NCBI GenBank assembly: GCA_011057845.1
Contig: DSDB01000119.1
Coordinates: forward strand, 1-12,613
Source: Phycisphaerales bacterium
GTDB lineage: Bacteria; Planctomycetota; Phycisphaerae; Sedimentisphaerales; Anaerobacaceae
Length of the DNA stretch: 12,613 nt
Direction: 5' to 3'
A model generated the notes under the pieces. That model was not told the origin of the DNA, searched no databases, and saw only the letters and a list, made by a program, of their open reading frames with translations. Shown piece after piece: positions 1-7,670 of the stretch (the stretch's first letter is position 1; each line of letters begins with the position of its first letter). The position numbers were made by a program, and so were the translations under genes.

Positions 1-52
1 ATCAACCTGCGGTTCAAACCTTGCCGTTTGTGCACTCTTATTGATTCCCTGC

Positions 53-676
53 TCAGTTCCCCGACAGATAATAGGGAAGCCTCGCAAGGTCCATGGCGAT
101 GTCGATGGTGATGACCTTAACCCTCTTCGGAACGGTGATGTAGCACGGAGAGAAGTTAAGGATGCCCTTGACGCCCGCGCGGACCACCGCCTCGGCGGTT
201 TCCTGGGCGGCGTCGCGGGGCACGGCGATGGCGGCGATATGAATCTGGCGGCGATACAGGGTATGGAGGGCGGTGATGTCCTCAATCCGCACGTCCCCGA
301 TGTGCTTTCCAATCTTCTTTGGGGCGATGTCGAAGGCGGCGACGATCTCGAAGCCGTACCGCTTGAACCCCGGATAGGCCATCACGGCGGTGCCGAGGTT
401 TCCGACGCCCACGAGGGCCACCTTATTGACGGTGCTCAGCCGCAGAATCTTCCTGATCTGTCGGATGAGGTTCTCCACGTCATAGCCGACGCCTCGTGTG
501 CCGAAATCCCCGAAATAGGAGAAGTCTTTGCGTATCTGCCAGGGATTGACACCGAGCAGCGAAGCCAGGTCGTTGCTGGAGACCCCGGCGCGTCTCTGCT
601 GCGACAGCGTGAGCAGGTCACGGAGATAGACAGGCAACCGCCGAATCGTCTCATCTGAGATTTTATGGTATCTCAT
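53..676 (-). CDS. rex: Redox-sensing transcriptional repressor Rex
   Basis: Rex is a cytoplasmic dimeric repressor that senses the NADH/NAD+ ratio and releases DNA when it binds NADH; it usually controls fermentation and respiration genes. The 207 residues match the family's usual length. An N-terminal winged helix comes first, with the Rex signature QIRKDFSYFGDFGTRGVGY at residues 47-65. A Rossmann domain follows, with the GVGNLGTA dinucleotide loop at 90-97, an acidic residue (D116) placed to bind the ribose, IAVP, and a GILNFSP motif near the C-terminus. The frame is open for another 104 codons upstream, but that stretch resembles nothing in Rex and would contain the promoter and both Rex boxes. 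The ATG at 676 gives the normal Rex N-terminus, although no clear Shine-Dalgarno precedes it. The gene runs toward the left window edge, so any operon partner lies outside. Confidence 0.95.
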   Translation of the reverse strand: MRYHKISDETIRRLPVYLRDLLTLSQQRRAGVSSNDLASLLGVNPWQIRKDFSYFGDFGTRGVGYDVENLIRQIRKILRLSTVNKVALVGVGNLGTAVMAYPGFKRYGFEIVAAFDIAPKKIGKHIGDVRIEDITALHTLYRRQIHIAAIAVPRDAAQETAEAVVRAGVKGILNFSPCYITVPKRVKVITIDIAMDLARLPYYLSGN

Positions 677-707
677 CGGTGACGCCCATCCAAAAGCGGA
701 CACGTAC

Positions 708-725
708 TTGTGTACACATTCACAA
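708..725. promoter_or_regulatory. Rex operator 1 (autoregulatory)
   Basis: TTGTGTACACATTCACAA matches the published Rex consensus TTGTGAANNNNTTCACAA at 13 of its 14 defined positions. It lies 31 bases upstream of the rex start codon and just downstream of the predicted transcription start. Rex bound there should block initiation or promoter clearance. Autoregulation is inferred from position and match to the consensus. Confidence 0.85.
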
Positions 726-734
726 GCCATCCCG

Positions 735-763
735 ATACTGAACGGCGTAACCGAGCCTGTCAA
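735..763 (-). promoter_or_regulatory. Sigma-70-type promoter of rex
   Basis: On the minus strand a perfect -35 TTGACA (763-758) is followed by a 17-base spacer and a weak -10 CAGTAT (740-735). The -10 keeps the important A at position 2 and T at position 6. Transcription would begin near 728, giving a leader of about 50 bases before rex. The promoter sits between the two Rex boxes, which supports it. Confidence 0.6.
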
Positions 764-780
764 GAGAAATTGTCCGAACT

Positions 781-798
781 TTGTGCATGTGAGCACAA
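781..798. promoter_or_regulatory. Rex operator 2 (upstream Rex box)
   Basis: TTGTGCATGTGAGCACAA has the outer Rex-box arms TTGTG...CACAA with the correct 18-base length, and its arms TTGTGC/GCACAA are perfectly inverted. The inner AA/TT of the consensus is replaced. It lies upstream of the -35, with its centre 73 bases from the centre of operator 1, close to seven helical turns. Confidence 0.65.
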
Positions 799-1104
799 GC
801 AACAGTTGATAAGACCTTTTGGCAACGAGAGTTACGACGCGAAAAAATTTTTGAGCGATTCCCTGGCCGCTGTTGTCTTCGCGGGGTTCCGATGGCGTGG
901 CCCGCTTTTTCGTGGACCGGGGGCAGTTCAACAAGACTGCACGCAGAGGCAAGGCGACGCCCTTACAGGTAAGCTCAGAATGTTTCATCGTCCAGCGATA
1001 GTTTACAGCACAGCACCCTCCTGCCGGAGCATCAGAGGAGGCGCCGGCGGGCAGGTTTTATCCGGGCATAGTGGTGGCGGGGGGTGGGAGAAATGCCGAG
1101 AATG
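799..1104. other. Intergenic region with no recognised gene
   Basis: This is the central part of the divergent spacer between rex and the secreted-protein gene. Open frames exist on both strands, but none resembles a known protein, and the minus-strand one is only the upstream extension of the rex frame. An A/T-rich run (GAAAAAATTTTTGAG, 841-855) is the only visible compositional feature. Confidence 0.4.
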
Positions 1105-1113
1105 TGTTAGAAT
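1105..1113 (+). promoter_or_regulatory. Possible extended -10 promoter for the large secreted protein
   Basis: TGTTAGAAT fits an extended -10 element (TGn followed by TAGAAT, five of six consensus bases). No good -35 is seen 17 bases upstream, which extended -10 promoters can tolerate. It would give a leader of about 120 bases before the ATG at 1239. It is supported only by sequence match. Confidence 0.3.
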
Positions 1114-1238
1114 TGCACAAAGACCATGGTTCATCCGCGCGACGGCCGGGCCTGCAAGCGGTCGCGCCCTGAGACATGGGTAGTTGCATTTTTGATGCTG
1201 TTACCCGCGACATACGCACCGACAAAGGACACAACGAC

Positions 1239-4200
1239 ATGGCCAAGGCGCGAAGGATCCCCTGTTTATCAGTTTTTCTTATGCTTTCATTAGCATTGAC
1301 TGCTCCCGCGGCCGTCTATCCGGTTGGCGATCTGAATGAGGATCGTGTGGTGGATTTTCGGGATGTTGACGCATTTGCGGCGTGGTGGCTGGATGAGTCG
1401 TGCGTGACCGACCCGGGCTGTGAGGCGGACCTGAACGGGGCCGACGGGGTCGACGGCGTGGATTTCGCCATTCTGGCGGGGAACTGGCTGCAGCGGGGAA
1501 TTACCGTCGTCATCAATGAGTTCATGGCGTCCAACGGCAGCAGCGAGCCGCTGGAGGACTGGGAGTTGCTCGACGAGGACGGGGCGTCGTCGGACTGGAT
1601 TGAGTTGTTCAACCCAACGAACGTGACGATTGACATCGGTGGATGGTATCTGACGGACGACGCCGGCAACCCGCGGAAATGGGCGTTCCCGGCGGGCGTG
1701 ATGCTGAGGCCGGGGGAGTTTCTGATTGTGTTTGCCTCGGGCAAGGATCGTGCGACGGCCGGGGCGGCGTTGCACACGAGTTTTCAGCTTGATGCGGACC
1801 AACCGGAGTACCTGGGTCTGATCGAGGCCGACGGAGTGACGGTGGCGCACGAGTACCGTCCGACGTACCCCAGGCAACTGGCCAACATTTCGTATGGGCT
1901 GGCCCAGTATGCGACGTCGCTGGCGGCGCCGGGCGGGACGGCGGCTTACCGCGTGCCCACGGCGGCGGATGCGGGCAAGGACTGGACGGCGCTGGATTTC
2001 GATGATGCCGCGTGGGCCAGGGGGCCTTCGGGCCTGGGCTTCGGCAATGCGACACCGGGATTCAGGGTGACGTTCTTCAAGGCCAACACGACCGTCGGCC
2101 ATCTGAGCACGGCCGAGCAGGTGATCGCCAATCCGAGCCTGCAGAGCCAGAAGGTCACGGCCACGGCGCCGTATATCAACTACTACAACACGGGCGGGGC
2201 CGGCAACTACGCCAACGACATGGCGTTTCCCGGCACGGTCATCGGCAACGACGTCGAGGACTTTGTTATTCTGGCGACGGGGATGGTGCTGATTCCGGCG
2301 ACGGGCAACTGGACGTTCGGCGTCAACAGCGACGACGGCTTCGGTCTGACATTGTCGCGCGGCAGCGACACGTTCAGCACCAGCTATCCCGATCCCCGCG
2401 GCTCGGGTGATACGCTGGCGACGTTCAACATCACCGAGGCGGGCGTGTATGATCTGCGGCTGGTGTTCTATGAGCGGGGAGGCGGCTCGTGCCTGGAGCT
2501 TTTCGCGGCCCAAGGCAGCTATTCGAGCTTCAACAGCGCGGCGTTTGACCTGGTGGGTCATACGCCCAACGGGGGGCTGGCCGTCAGCAGTTACGGCAAC
2601 GACGTGGCCACCGACGTGCAGTCGGCCATGCAGAATATCAATGCGTCGCTGTGGACGCGGTTCACCTTCCAGGCCGACGAGGTCGATTTCTACGACTCGC
2701 TGTCGCTACGGATGCGCTATGAGGACGGCTTCGTGGCATGGCTTAACGGGGTCGAGGCGGCCAGGAGCAATTTCACCGGGGCGGCGGCGTGGAATTCGAA
2801 GGCAGCCTTTGACCGGGGCGGCGGCCTGACGAGGGTCGTCGAGACCTTCGACCTGACGAATCACCTGCCGCTGCTGCGGGAGGGGCGCAACGTCCTGGCG
2901 ATCCAAGGGCTCAACGACTCGGCCGCCGACGGCAGCTTCCTGGTGCTGCCGGAGCTGGTCGCCGCGAGCAACCAGACGGTGGCGCAGTATCTGGCGAAGG
3001 CCACGCCGGGGTCGTTCAACACGTCCGGATCGGTCAATCGCGTGGGGGACACGACGTTCAGCCGCGATCGCGGATTTTACACCGAGCCGTTCTATGTCAC
3101 GATATCGACCGAGACGGCGGGCGCGACGATCATGTACACGCGGGACGGCTCGGCCCCGTCGGAGACCCACGGCACCGAGTACACGGGTCCGATTCCGATC
3201 TTTCTGACGACGTGCCTGCGGGCGATGGCGTTCAAGCCGGGGTGGCTCAGCACCAACGTGGATACCCAGACGTACATCTTCCTCGATCAGGTGCTTCAGC
3301 AGCCGACCCGTCCGTTCGGCTTTCCGTCGTACTGGGGTTCGCAGGCGGCCGACTATGAGATGGACCCGGACGTGGTGAACAACCCGGCGTACAGCGGCGA
3401 GATCAGGGACGACCTGCTGGCGCTGCCGACGATGAGCATCGTCATGAAGACCGACGACATGTTCGGTTCGGGCGGCATCTACTCGAACTGGGGCAATTCG
3501 GGGGTCGCCTGGGAGCGGCCGTGTTCGGTGGAGTTGTTCCATCCGGACGGCAGCGAGGGATTCCAGGTGGATTGCGGCATACGCATCTACGGCGGCGTCG
3601 GCCGACGCGAGCAGAAGAAGACGTTCCGATTGCTGTTCAAACGCCAGTACGGGCCGACGAAGCTGCGTTACAACCTCTTCGACCGGCCGTCCGCCGTCGA
3701 TGAATTCGACTGTATCATCCTCCGCGCCGGGTTCAACAACTCCTGGCACGGCGTCTACGACTGGTCCCCGCAATACCTCCGCGACGAATGGATCCGTGTC
3801 ACGCAACTCGACATGGACCAGCCGGGCCTCCACGGGACCTTCGTCCACCTCTACGTCAACGGCCTCTACTGGGGCGTCTATAACCCGACCGAGCGCGCCA
3901 ACGCCGACTTCGGCGCGAGCTACCTCGGCGGCGACAAAGCGGAATACGACGCCCTCAACTCCTACCCGCGGAACGTGGTGGATGGGACGGCCGATGCCTG
4001 GATCGCGGCGCAGACGATTGCCGCCGGCGGCGTCGCCGACCCGGCGGGCTACAATGCACTGGCGCAGTACGTGGACATCGAGAACCTCATCGACTACATG
4101 TGCCTGAACTTCTACGGCGGAAACCTGGACTGGGACGACCACAACTGGTACAGCGTCCGGCGCCGGCTGCCCGGCGAAGGCTGGAAGTTCATCTCCTGGG

Positions 4201-6905
4201 ATTCCGAACGCACACTGGAGGACATTACCGGGCACAACCGCACCGGCGTCGGCCAGTATGACAAACCTTCGTATCTGTACAGCGCGCTGCGGGCGAACCC
4301 GGAGTTTCGGATGCAGTTCGCCGACCGGGCCAGGGTGCACTTCTTCCACGGCGGGGCCTTGACCGAGGAGAACACCCGCGCCCGCTATCAGGCGCTGGCG
4401 GACCTGATGTACGCGCCCATCGTCTGCGAGTCGGCACGGTGGGGCGACAACAAGAGCACGACGCCGCGGACGCGGAACGTCGAATGGGTTGCCGAGCGCA
4501 ACCGCCTGCTGAACCAGTACTTCCCGCAGCGGACGCAGGTGGCGCTGGGCTTTCTCAGGGGCGCGGGGCTCTATCCCAGTGTCGATGCGCCGGAATTCCT
4601 CGTCGGCGGACGGCCCCAGCATGGCGGGCAGGTGTCGCCTGGACAGGGCATCACGATCGCGGCGCTGTTCGGGACGGTGTACTACACGCTCGACGGCAGC
4701 GATCCGCGGCTGCCGGGCGGGACGCCGAACCCGGCGGCCCAGGTCTTCGAGGGCGGCGGGACGCAGTTGACCTTTGTTCCGGAGAACGCCAACAAGCGGG
4801 CCCTGGTGCCCACCGGTCCGGTGAGCAACGACTGGCGGGGCTCGGCGGCCTTCGACGACTCGGCCTGGCTGGTGTGCTCGGGCAACCCGGGCGGCATCGG
4901 TTTTGAGCGAAGCACCGGCTACGAGCCTTATATCACGTTGAACGTCAACACGCAGATGCAGTCCAACAACTCGTGCCTCGTGCGAATCCCCTTCAGCGTC
5001 AGCGCCGAGGATGTTCAGAGGATATCGAGCCTGACGCTCAAGGCGCGGTATGACGATGGCTTCGTGGCGTATCTCAACGGGCAATTCATCGCGAGGCGAA
5101 ACTTCGCGGGCGAGCCGCAGTGGAATTCCGGGGCCGACGGCCTGCACGACGACTCACTGGCCGTGAATTTCGAGAGCATCGATGTCTCGGAATACCTCAG
5201 CGCCCTGAAGGCGGGAAACAACATCCTGGCTATTCACGCACTGAACATCACGTCGGGCGGCAGCGACTTCCTTATCTCCGTGGAGCTGGCGGGGATCATT
5301 CCAAATGAGCAATCGTCGATCCACCTGGACCGCAGTGCGTGGATCAAGACGCGGGCGCGGGATGGCAGCATCTGGTCGGCGTTGACGCAGGCCGGATTCA
5401 GCGTCGGCCCGGTGGCGGACAGCCTGCGGATCACGGAATTAATGTACCACCCGGCCGAGACGGGCGACCCCGATGACCCGAACGCCGAGTACATCGAGTT
5501 GAAGAACATCGGCGGCCAGACGATCAACCTGAATCTCGTCCGCTTTACCAACGGGGTCGATTTCACCTTCCCGGACATGACGCTGGGGCCGAATCAGTAC
5601 GTGCTGGTCGTCTGCGACACGGCCGTCTTCGAAGCCCGCTACGGAGCGGGTCTGCCGGTGGCCGGCCAGTACACGGGCCGCCTGGACAACGCGGGCGAGC
5701 GGATTGCGCTGGCCGATGCGTCGGGTAATGAGATTCACAACTTCCGGTATCGGGACGGCTGGTACGGCATCACCGACGGCAAGGGATTCAGCCTGACCAT
5801 CCGCGACGCCGCCGATCCCGACCCGAACGCCTGGGGCCGCAAGGATGGCTGGCGGCCGAGCGCGACGCCCGGCGGCTCGCCCGGTTACGATGATACCGGG
5901 CAGATTCCCGACCCCGGGGCCATTGTGATCAACGAGGTGCTGGCCCATTCCCACGCGGGCGCGCCGGACTGGATCGAGCTGTACAACACCACCGGCCGGG
6001 CCGTCAACATCGGCGGCTGGTTCCTTTCCGACAACGATAGGGACGATGCGAGCCGGATGAAATACCGGATACCGGATGGGACGAGCATCGAGGCCTATGG
6101 CTTCCTGGTGTTCTTTGAGGACCTGCACTTCGGCAACGCGGCCAATCCCGATGCGAGAATCCCCTTCGCGCTGAGCGAAAACGGGGAAGTCGTAGTGTTG
6201 TCGTCGGCGGCCGGCGAGATCCTGACGGGGTATCGTGTTCGGGAGGACTTTGACGCCTCGCCGACGGGGGTGTCGTTCGGGCGCTACTACAAGGCCTCGA
6301 CGGACACGTGGAACTTTGTGCTGATGAGTCGGAACACGCCGGGTTGGGAGAACGCCTATCCGCGGGTCGGGCCGGTGGTTATCAACGAACTCATGTACAA
6401 CCCCGCGGGCGGCAACCAGGACCAGGAGTATATCGAGTTGCACAACATCACGGGCTCGCCGGTGACGCTGTTTGATGATGCGACTTCCACGCCGTGGAGG
6501 TTCACCGACGGCATACAACTGACGTTCCCGGTCGATCCTCCGCTGACGATCCCCGCCGGCGGTTACGCCCTCGTGGTCAAGAACGCGGCGGCCTTCGCGG
6601 CGAAATACGGCGCGGCCCCGGCGGGCGTGGCGGTGCTGGAATATGAAGATGGGAACCTGGACAACGGCGGCGAGAAGGTGGAGCTGTCGATGCCCGGCGA
6701 CGTGGACAGCTACGGCAACCGCTGCTATATCCGGATCGACCGCGTGAACTACAGCGACGGCTCGCATCCGGTCGGCGGCGATCCGTGGCCGACGGGTCCC
6801 GACGGCAACGGGTCGTCTCTGTCGCGGATTCTACCGGCGGCCTACGGAAACGATGTGGCCAACTGGAAGGCCGCCGCGCCGAGTCCGGGTGCGGCGAATC
6901 CGTAG
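1239..6905 (+). CDS. Giant secreted lamin-tail / CotH kinase-like surface protein with dockerin-like repeats
   Basis: 1888 residues. The ATG at 1239 follows AAAGGA by nine bases and begins a clear signal peptide (cleavage probably after APAA, residue 25); an ATG 21 codons earlier would bury it. Order: dockerin-like EF-hand repeats (31-52, 64-84); lamin-tail domain 1 (~90-225); jelly-roll segment with a PA14-like insert (~235-578); chitobiase C-terminal-like domain (~612-681); CotH kinase-like domain (~729-1113); a second chitobiase-like domain (~1118-1165) and jelly-roll (~1184-1353); lamin-tail domains 2-4 (~1397-1523, 1562-1671, 1713-1821). CotH landmarks are K793/K794, VNGLYWGVYNPTE ending at E885, DWDDHNWY (964-971) and WDSE with D988, the likely catalytic and metal-binding positions. 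CotH of Bacillus is a secreted protein kinase. The substrate here is unknown, and a surface or extracellular role is inferred. No PEP-CTERM sorting tail or membrane anchor is seen. No terminator is evident downstream. Confidence 0.88.
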   Translation: MAKARRIPCLSVFLMLSLALTAPAAVYPVGDLNEDRVVDFRDVDAFAAWWLDESCVTDPGCEADLNGADGVDGVDFAILAGNWLQRGITVVINEFMASNGSSEPLEDWELLDEDGASSDWIELFNPTNVTIDIGGWYLTDDAGNPRKWAFPAGVMLRPGEFLIVFASGKDRATAGAALHTSFQLDADQPEYLGLIEADGVTVAHEYRPTYPRQLANISYGLAQYATSLAAPGGTAAYRVPTAADAGKDWTALDFDDAAWARGPSGLGFGNATPGFRVTFFKANTTVGHLSTAEQVIANPSLQSQKVTATAPYINYYNTGGAGNYANDMAFPGTVIGNDVEDFVILATGMVLIPATGNWTFGVNSDDGFGLTLSRGSDTFSTSYPDPRGSGDTLATFNITEAGVYDLRLVFYERGGGSCLELFAAQGSYSSFNSAAFDLVGHTPNGGLAVSSYGNDVATDVQSAMQNINASLWTRFTFQADEVDFYDSLSLRMRYEDGFVAWLNGVEAARSNFTGAAAWNSKAAFDRGGGLTRVVETFDLTNHLPLLREGRNVLAIQGLNDSAADGSFLVLPELVAASNQTVAQYLAKATPGSFNTSGSVNRVGDTTFSRDRGFYTEPFYVTISTETAGATIMYTRDGSAPSETHGTEYTGPIPIFLTTCLRAMAFKPGWLSTNVDTQTYIFLDQVLQQPTRPFGFPSYWGSQAADYEMDPDVVNNPAYSGEIRDDLLALPTMSIVMKTDDMFGSGGIYSNWGNSGVAWERPCSVELFHPDGSEGFQVDCGIRIYGGVGRREQKKTFRLLFKRQYGPTKLRYNLFDRPSAVDEFDCIILRAGFNNSWHGVYDWSPQYLRDEWIRVTQLDMDQPGLHGTFVHLYVNGLYWGVYNPTERANADFGASYLGGDKAEYDALNSYPRNVVDGTADAWIAAQTIAAGGVADPAGYNALAQYVDIENLIDYMCLNFYGGNLDWDDHNWYSVRRRLPGEGWKFISWDSERTLEDITGHNRTGVGQYDKPSYLYSALRANPEFRMQFADRARVHFFHGGALTEENTRARYQALADLMYAPIVCESARWGDNKSTTPRTRNVEWVAERNRLLNQYFPQRTQVALGFLRGAGLYPSVDAPEFLVGGRPQHGGQVSPGQGITIAALFGTVYYTLDGSDPRLPGGTPNPAAQVFEGGGTQLTFVPENANKRALVPTGPVSNDWRGSAAFDDSAWLVCSGNPGGIGFERSTGYEPYITLNVNTQMQSNNSCLVRIPFSVSAEDVQRISSLTLKARYDDGFVAYLNGQFIARRNFAGEPQWNSGADGLHDDSLAVNFESIDVSEYLSALKAGNNILAIHALNITSGGSDFLISVELAGIIPNEQSSIHLDRSAWIKTRARDGSIWSALTQAGFSVGPVADSLRITELMYHPAETGDPDDPNAEYIELKNIGGQTINLNLVRFTNGVDFTFPDMTLGPNQYVLVVCDTAVFEARYGAGLPVAGQYTGRLDNAGERIALADASGNEIHNFRYRDGWYGITDGKGFSLTIRDAADPDPNAWGRKDGWRPSATPGGSPGYDDTGQIPDPGAIVINEVLAHSHAGAPDWIELYNTTGRAVNIGGWFLSDNDRDDASRMKYRIPDGTSIEAYGFLVFFEDLHFGNAANPDARIPFALSENGEVVVLSSAAGEILTGYRVREDFDASPTGVSFGRYYKASTDTWNFVLMSRNTPGWENAYPRVGPVVINELMYNPAGGNQDQEYIELHNITGSPVTLFDDATSTPWRFTDGIQLTFPVDPPLTIPAGGYALVVKNAAAFAAKYGAAPAGVAVLEYEDGNLDNGGEKVELSMPGDVDSYGNRCYIRIDRVNYSDGSHPVGGDPWPTGPDGNGSSLSRILPAAYGNDVANWKAAAPSPGAANP
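2713..2793 (+). repeat. Internal duplicated jelly-roll segment, copy 1
   Basis: This encodes YEDGFVAWLNG...ARSNFTG...WNS and matches copy 2 at 5046-5130 (YDDGFVAYLNG...ARRNFAG...WNS). Both are followed by a strand reading RNVLAI or NNILAI. The similarity shows that the carbohydrate- or ligand-binding-like module was duplicated on either side of the CotH domain. Confidence 0.7.
5046..5130 (+). repeat. Internal duplicated jelly-roll segment, copy 2
   Basis: This is the counterpart of the segment at 2713-2793. Copy 2 lacks the PA14-like insertion that interrupts the first module at roughly residues 275-441, so the two modules have diverged in architecture since duplication. Confidence 0.7.
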
Positions 6906-7043
6906 CCGCCGCATCAGCCATTAGAGACTATCGAGAGACATGAATACGACTTGTCCCGCCAACCCCGAACAAAGCGAAGGGGAAGCACCTGGGCCACAGC
7001 AGAGGCTCAACCTCCAGCTATCCGTGGGACATCCTCGGAATGA

Positions 7044-7073
7044 CCTCCTGCAAAGTCTTTGGTTTACAGGAGG
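7044..7073 (-). terminator. Strong hairpin downstream of the tRNA-Ala fragment
   Basis: The minus strand reads CCTCCTGTAAA, an eight-base loop, then TTTGCAGGAGG. This is an 11-pair stem with one U.G wobble that forms only in minus-strand RNA; the plus strand has an A.C mismatch there. It lies ten bases beyond the tRNA 3' end, where a tRNA terminator is expected. There is no U-run after it, so termination is plausible but unproven. Confidence 0.45.
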
Positions 7074-7082
7074 TTAGGACAA

Positions 7083-7127
7083 TGGAGCCGATGGGATTCG
7101 AACCCACGACCTCTTGCATGCCATGCA
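7083..7127 (-). pseudogene. tRNA-Ala(GGC) 3' fragment, candidate attachment site
   Basis: The minus strand carries 45 bases equal to tRNA positions 29-73: the anticodon loop ATGGCAT (anticodon GGC) with U33, the 3' side of the anticodon stem GCAAG, the variable loop AGGTC, the T arm GTGGG-TTCGAAT-CCCAT, the acceptor strand CGGCTCC and discriminator A. The 5' acceptor strand (GGAGCCG), D arm and outer anticodon-stem pairs are absent upstream. An open frame on the same strand runs into it and translates it as HGMQEVVGSNPIG. Such 3' fragments are typical of tyrosine-integrase integration into a tRNA gene. By that rule the inserted DNA lies to the right, at higher coordinates. No CCA is encoded. 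Confidence 0.75.
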
Positions 7128-7229
7128 CCCACATCAAAATGCTGTATTTACGCAAATCATTGGTTTTGAAGTACTTACGAAAGCCACCGATCACAGCAGA
7201 AACCGCCAAATACCCTTAAACACAGCCGT

Positions 7230-7251
7230 AAAAGTGTAGTCAAAAGTGTAG
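7230..7251. repeat. Direct repeat pair AAAAGTGTAG
   Basis: AAAAGTGTAG occurs at 7230-7239 and again at 7242-7251, a 12-base period. The pair lies about 100 bases from the tRNA fragment on its truncated side. Paired decamers at this distance resemble arm-type binding sites of tyrosine integrases; that role is inferred. Confidence 0.55.
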
Positions 7252-7429
7252 GCGAAGACCTCCTGCTGCTTCTGTAAGCGTGCTTCCAACAACTCTCATA
7301 TTCAATTGTCAATTCGACATTTGGATTATATCCGCCCCCAGGCCTCCCCTCAATACTCTACTTTCCTGCTGGGATCGAAACAGCTTCTGCCTGCCATACG
7401 AGCATCTGGAGCTGGGCTTCTTGCCCCTC

Positions 7430-7447
7430 TGCTACATTCCTGCTACA
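7430..7447. repeat. Direct repeat pair TGCTACA, first pair
   Basis: TGCTACA occurs at 7430-7436 and 7441-7447, an 11-base period. A second pair occurs at 7671-7687. The shared TGTAG core (minus strand) also links these to the AAAAGTGTAG pair at 7230, in inverted orientation. Confidence 0.5.
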
Positions 7448-7539
7448 TCGGAGGCCCACAGCAAAACCACAACCGCTGCAACTCCTGTATTCAGCACAAC
7501 TTGCTGCAGATCAATACCTGCGATGACGTCAGAACCTCC

Positions 7540-7588
7540 GGGTTATGGGCACGTTTACTTGGGTTTTCATAACCCATTGGCCCATAAC
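7540..7588. repeat. Nested inverted repeats built on GGGTTATGGG
   Basis: GGGTTATG (7540-7547) can pair with CATAACCC (7568-7575). Alternatively GTTATGGGC (7542-7550) pairs with GCCCATAAC (7580-7588). The two stems share a left arm and exclude each other. The same motif recurs as a perfect inverted repeat at 10363-10400. Confidence 0.6.
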
Positions 7589-7632
7589 GACTTCGGAGCT
7601 AACCGCAAACCACGTAGGAACTTATGTAATTC

Positions 7633-7656
7633 CGCATGTTGCGCATGTTGTGCATG
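7633..7656. repeat. 9-base tandem repeat CGCATGTTG
   Basis: Two exact units of CGCATGTTG (7633-7641, 7642-7650) are followed by a partial third (TGCATG). On the minus strand it would translate as HAQHAQHA in a short frame of doubtful reality. Confidence 0.6.
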
Positions 7657-7670
7657 ACGTGCGCCAGTTT

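Noticed and set aside
41..658. A 205-codon plus-strand frame opposite rex
   Set aside because: It is the antisense shadow of the clearly identified Rex gene.
677..988. An in-frame extension of rex by 104 residues upstream of its ATG
   Set aside because: The extra protein has no Rex-like sequence, and the stretch contains the promoter and both operators. The usual Rex N-terminus begins at 676.
1113..1120. TTGCACAA as a third Rex site upstream of the large secreted protein
   Set aside because: It has only one proper half-site (CACAA) and lacks the 18-base inverted structure.
2706..5147. An 813-codon open frame antisense to the large secreted protein
   Set aside because: Arg/Val/Pro-rich low-complexity translation with no recognisable domain, typical of the antisense of a GC-rich gene. 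The sense frame has clear domains throughout. The same applies to 1290-2561 and 5439-6767 on the minus strand.
7018..7209. A 63-codon minus-strand frame ending through HGMQEVVGSNPIG
   Set aside because: The recognisable part is only translated tRNA 3' sequence. The upstream half matches no known protein, so it is not called as a gene.
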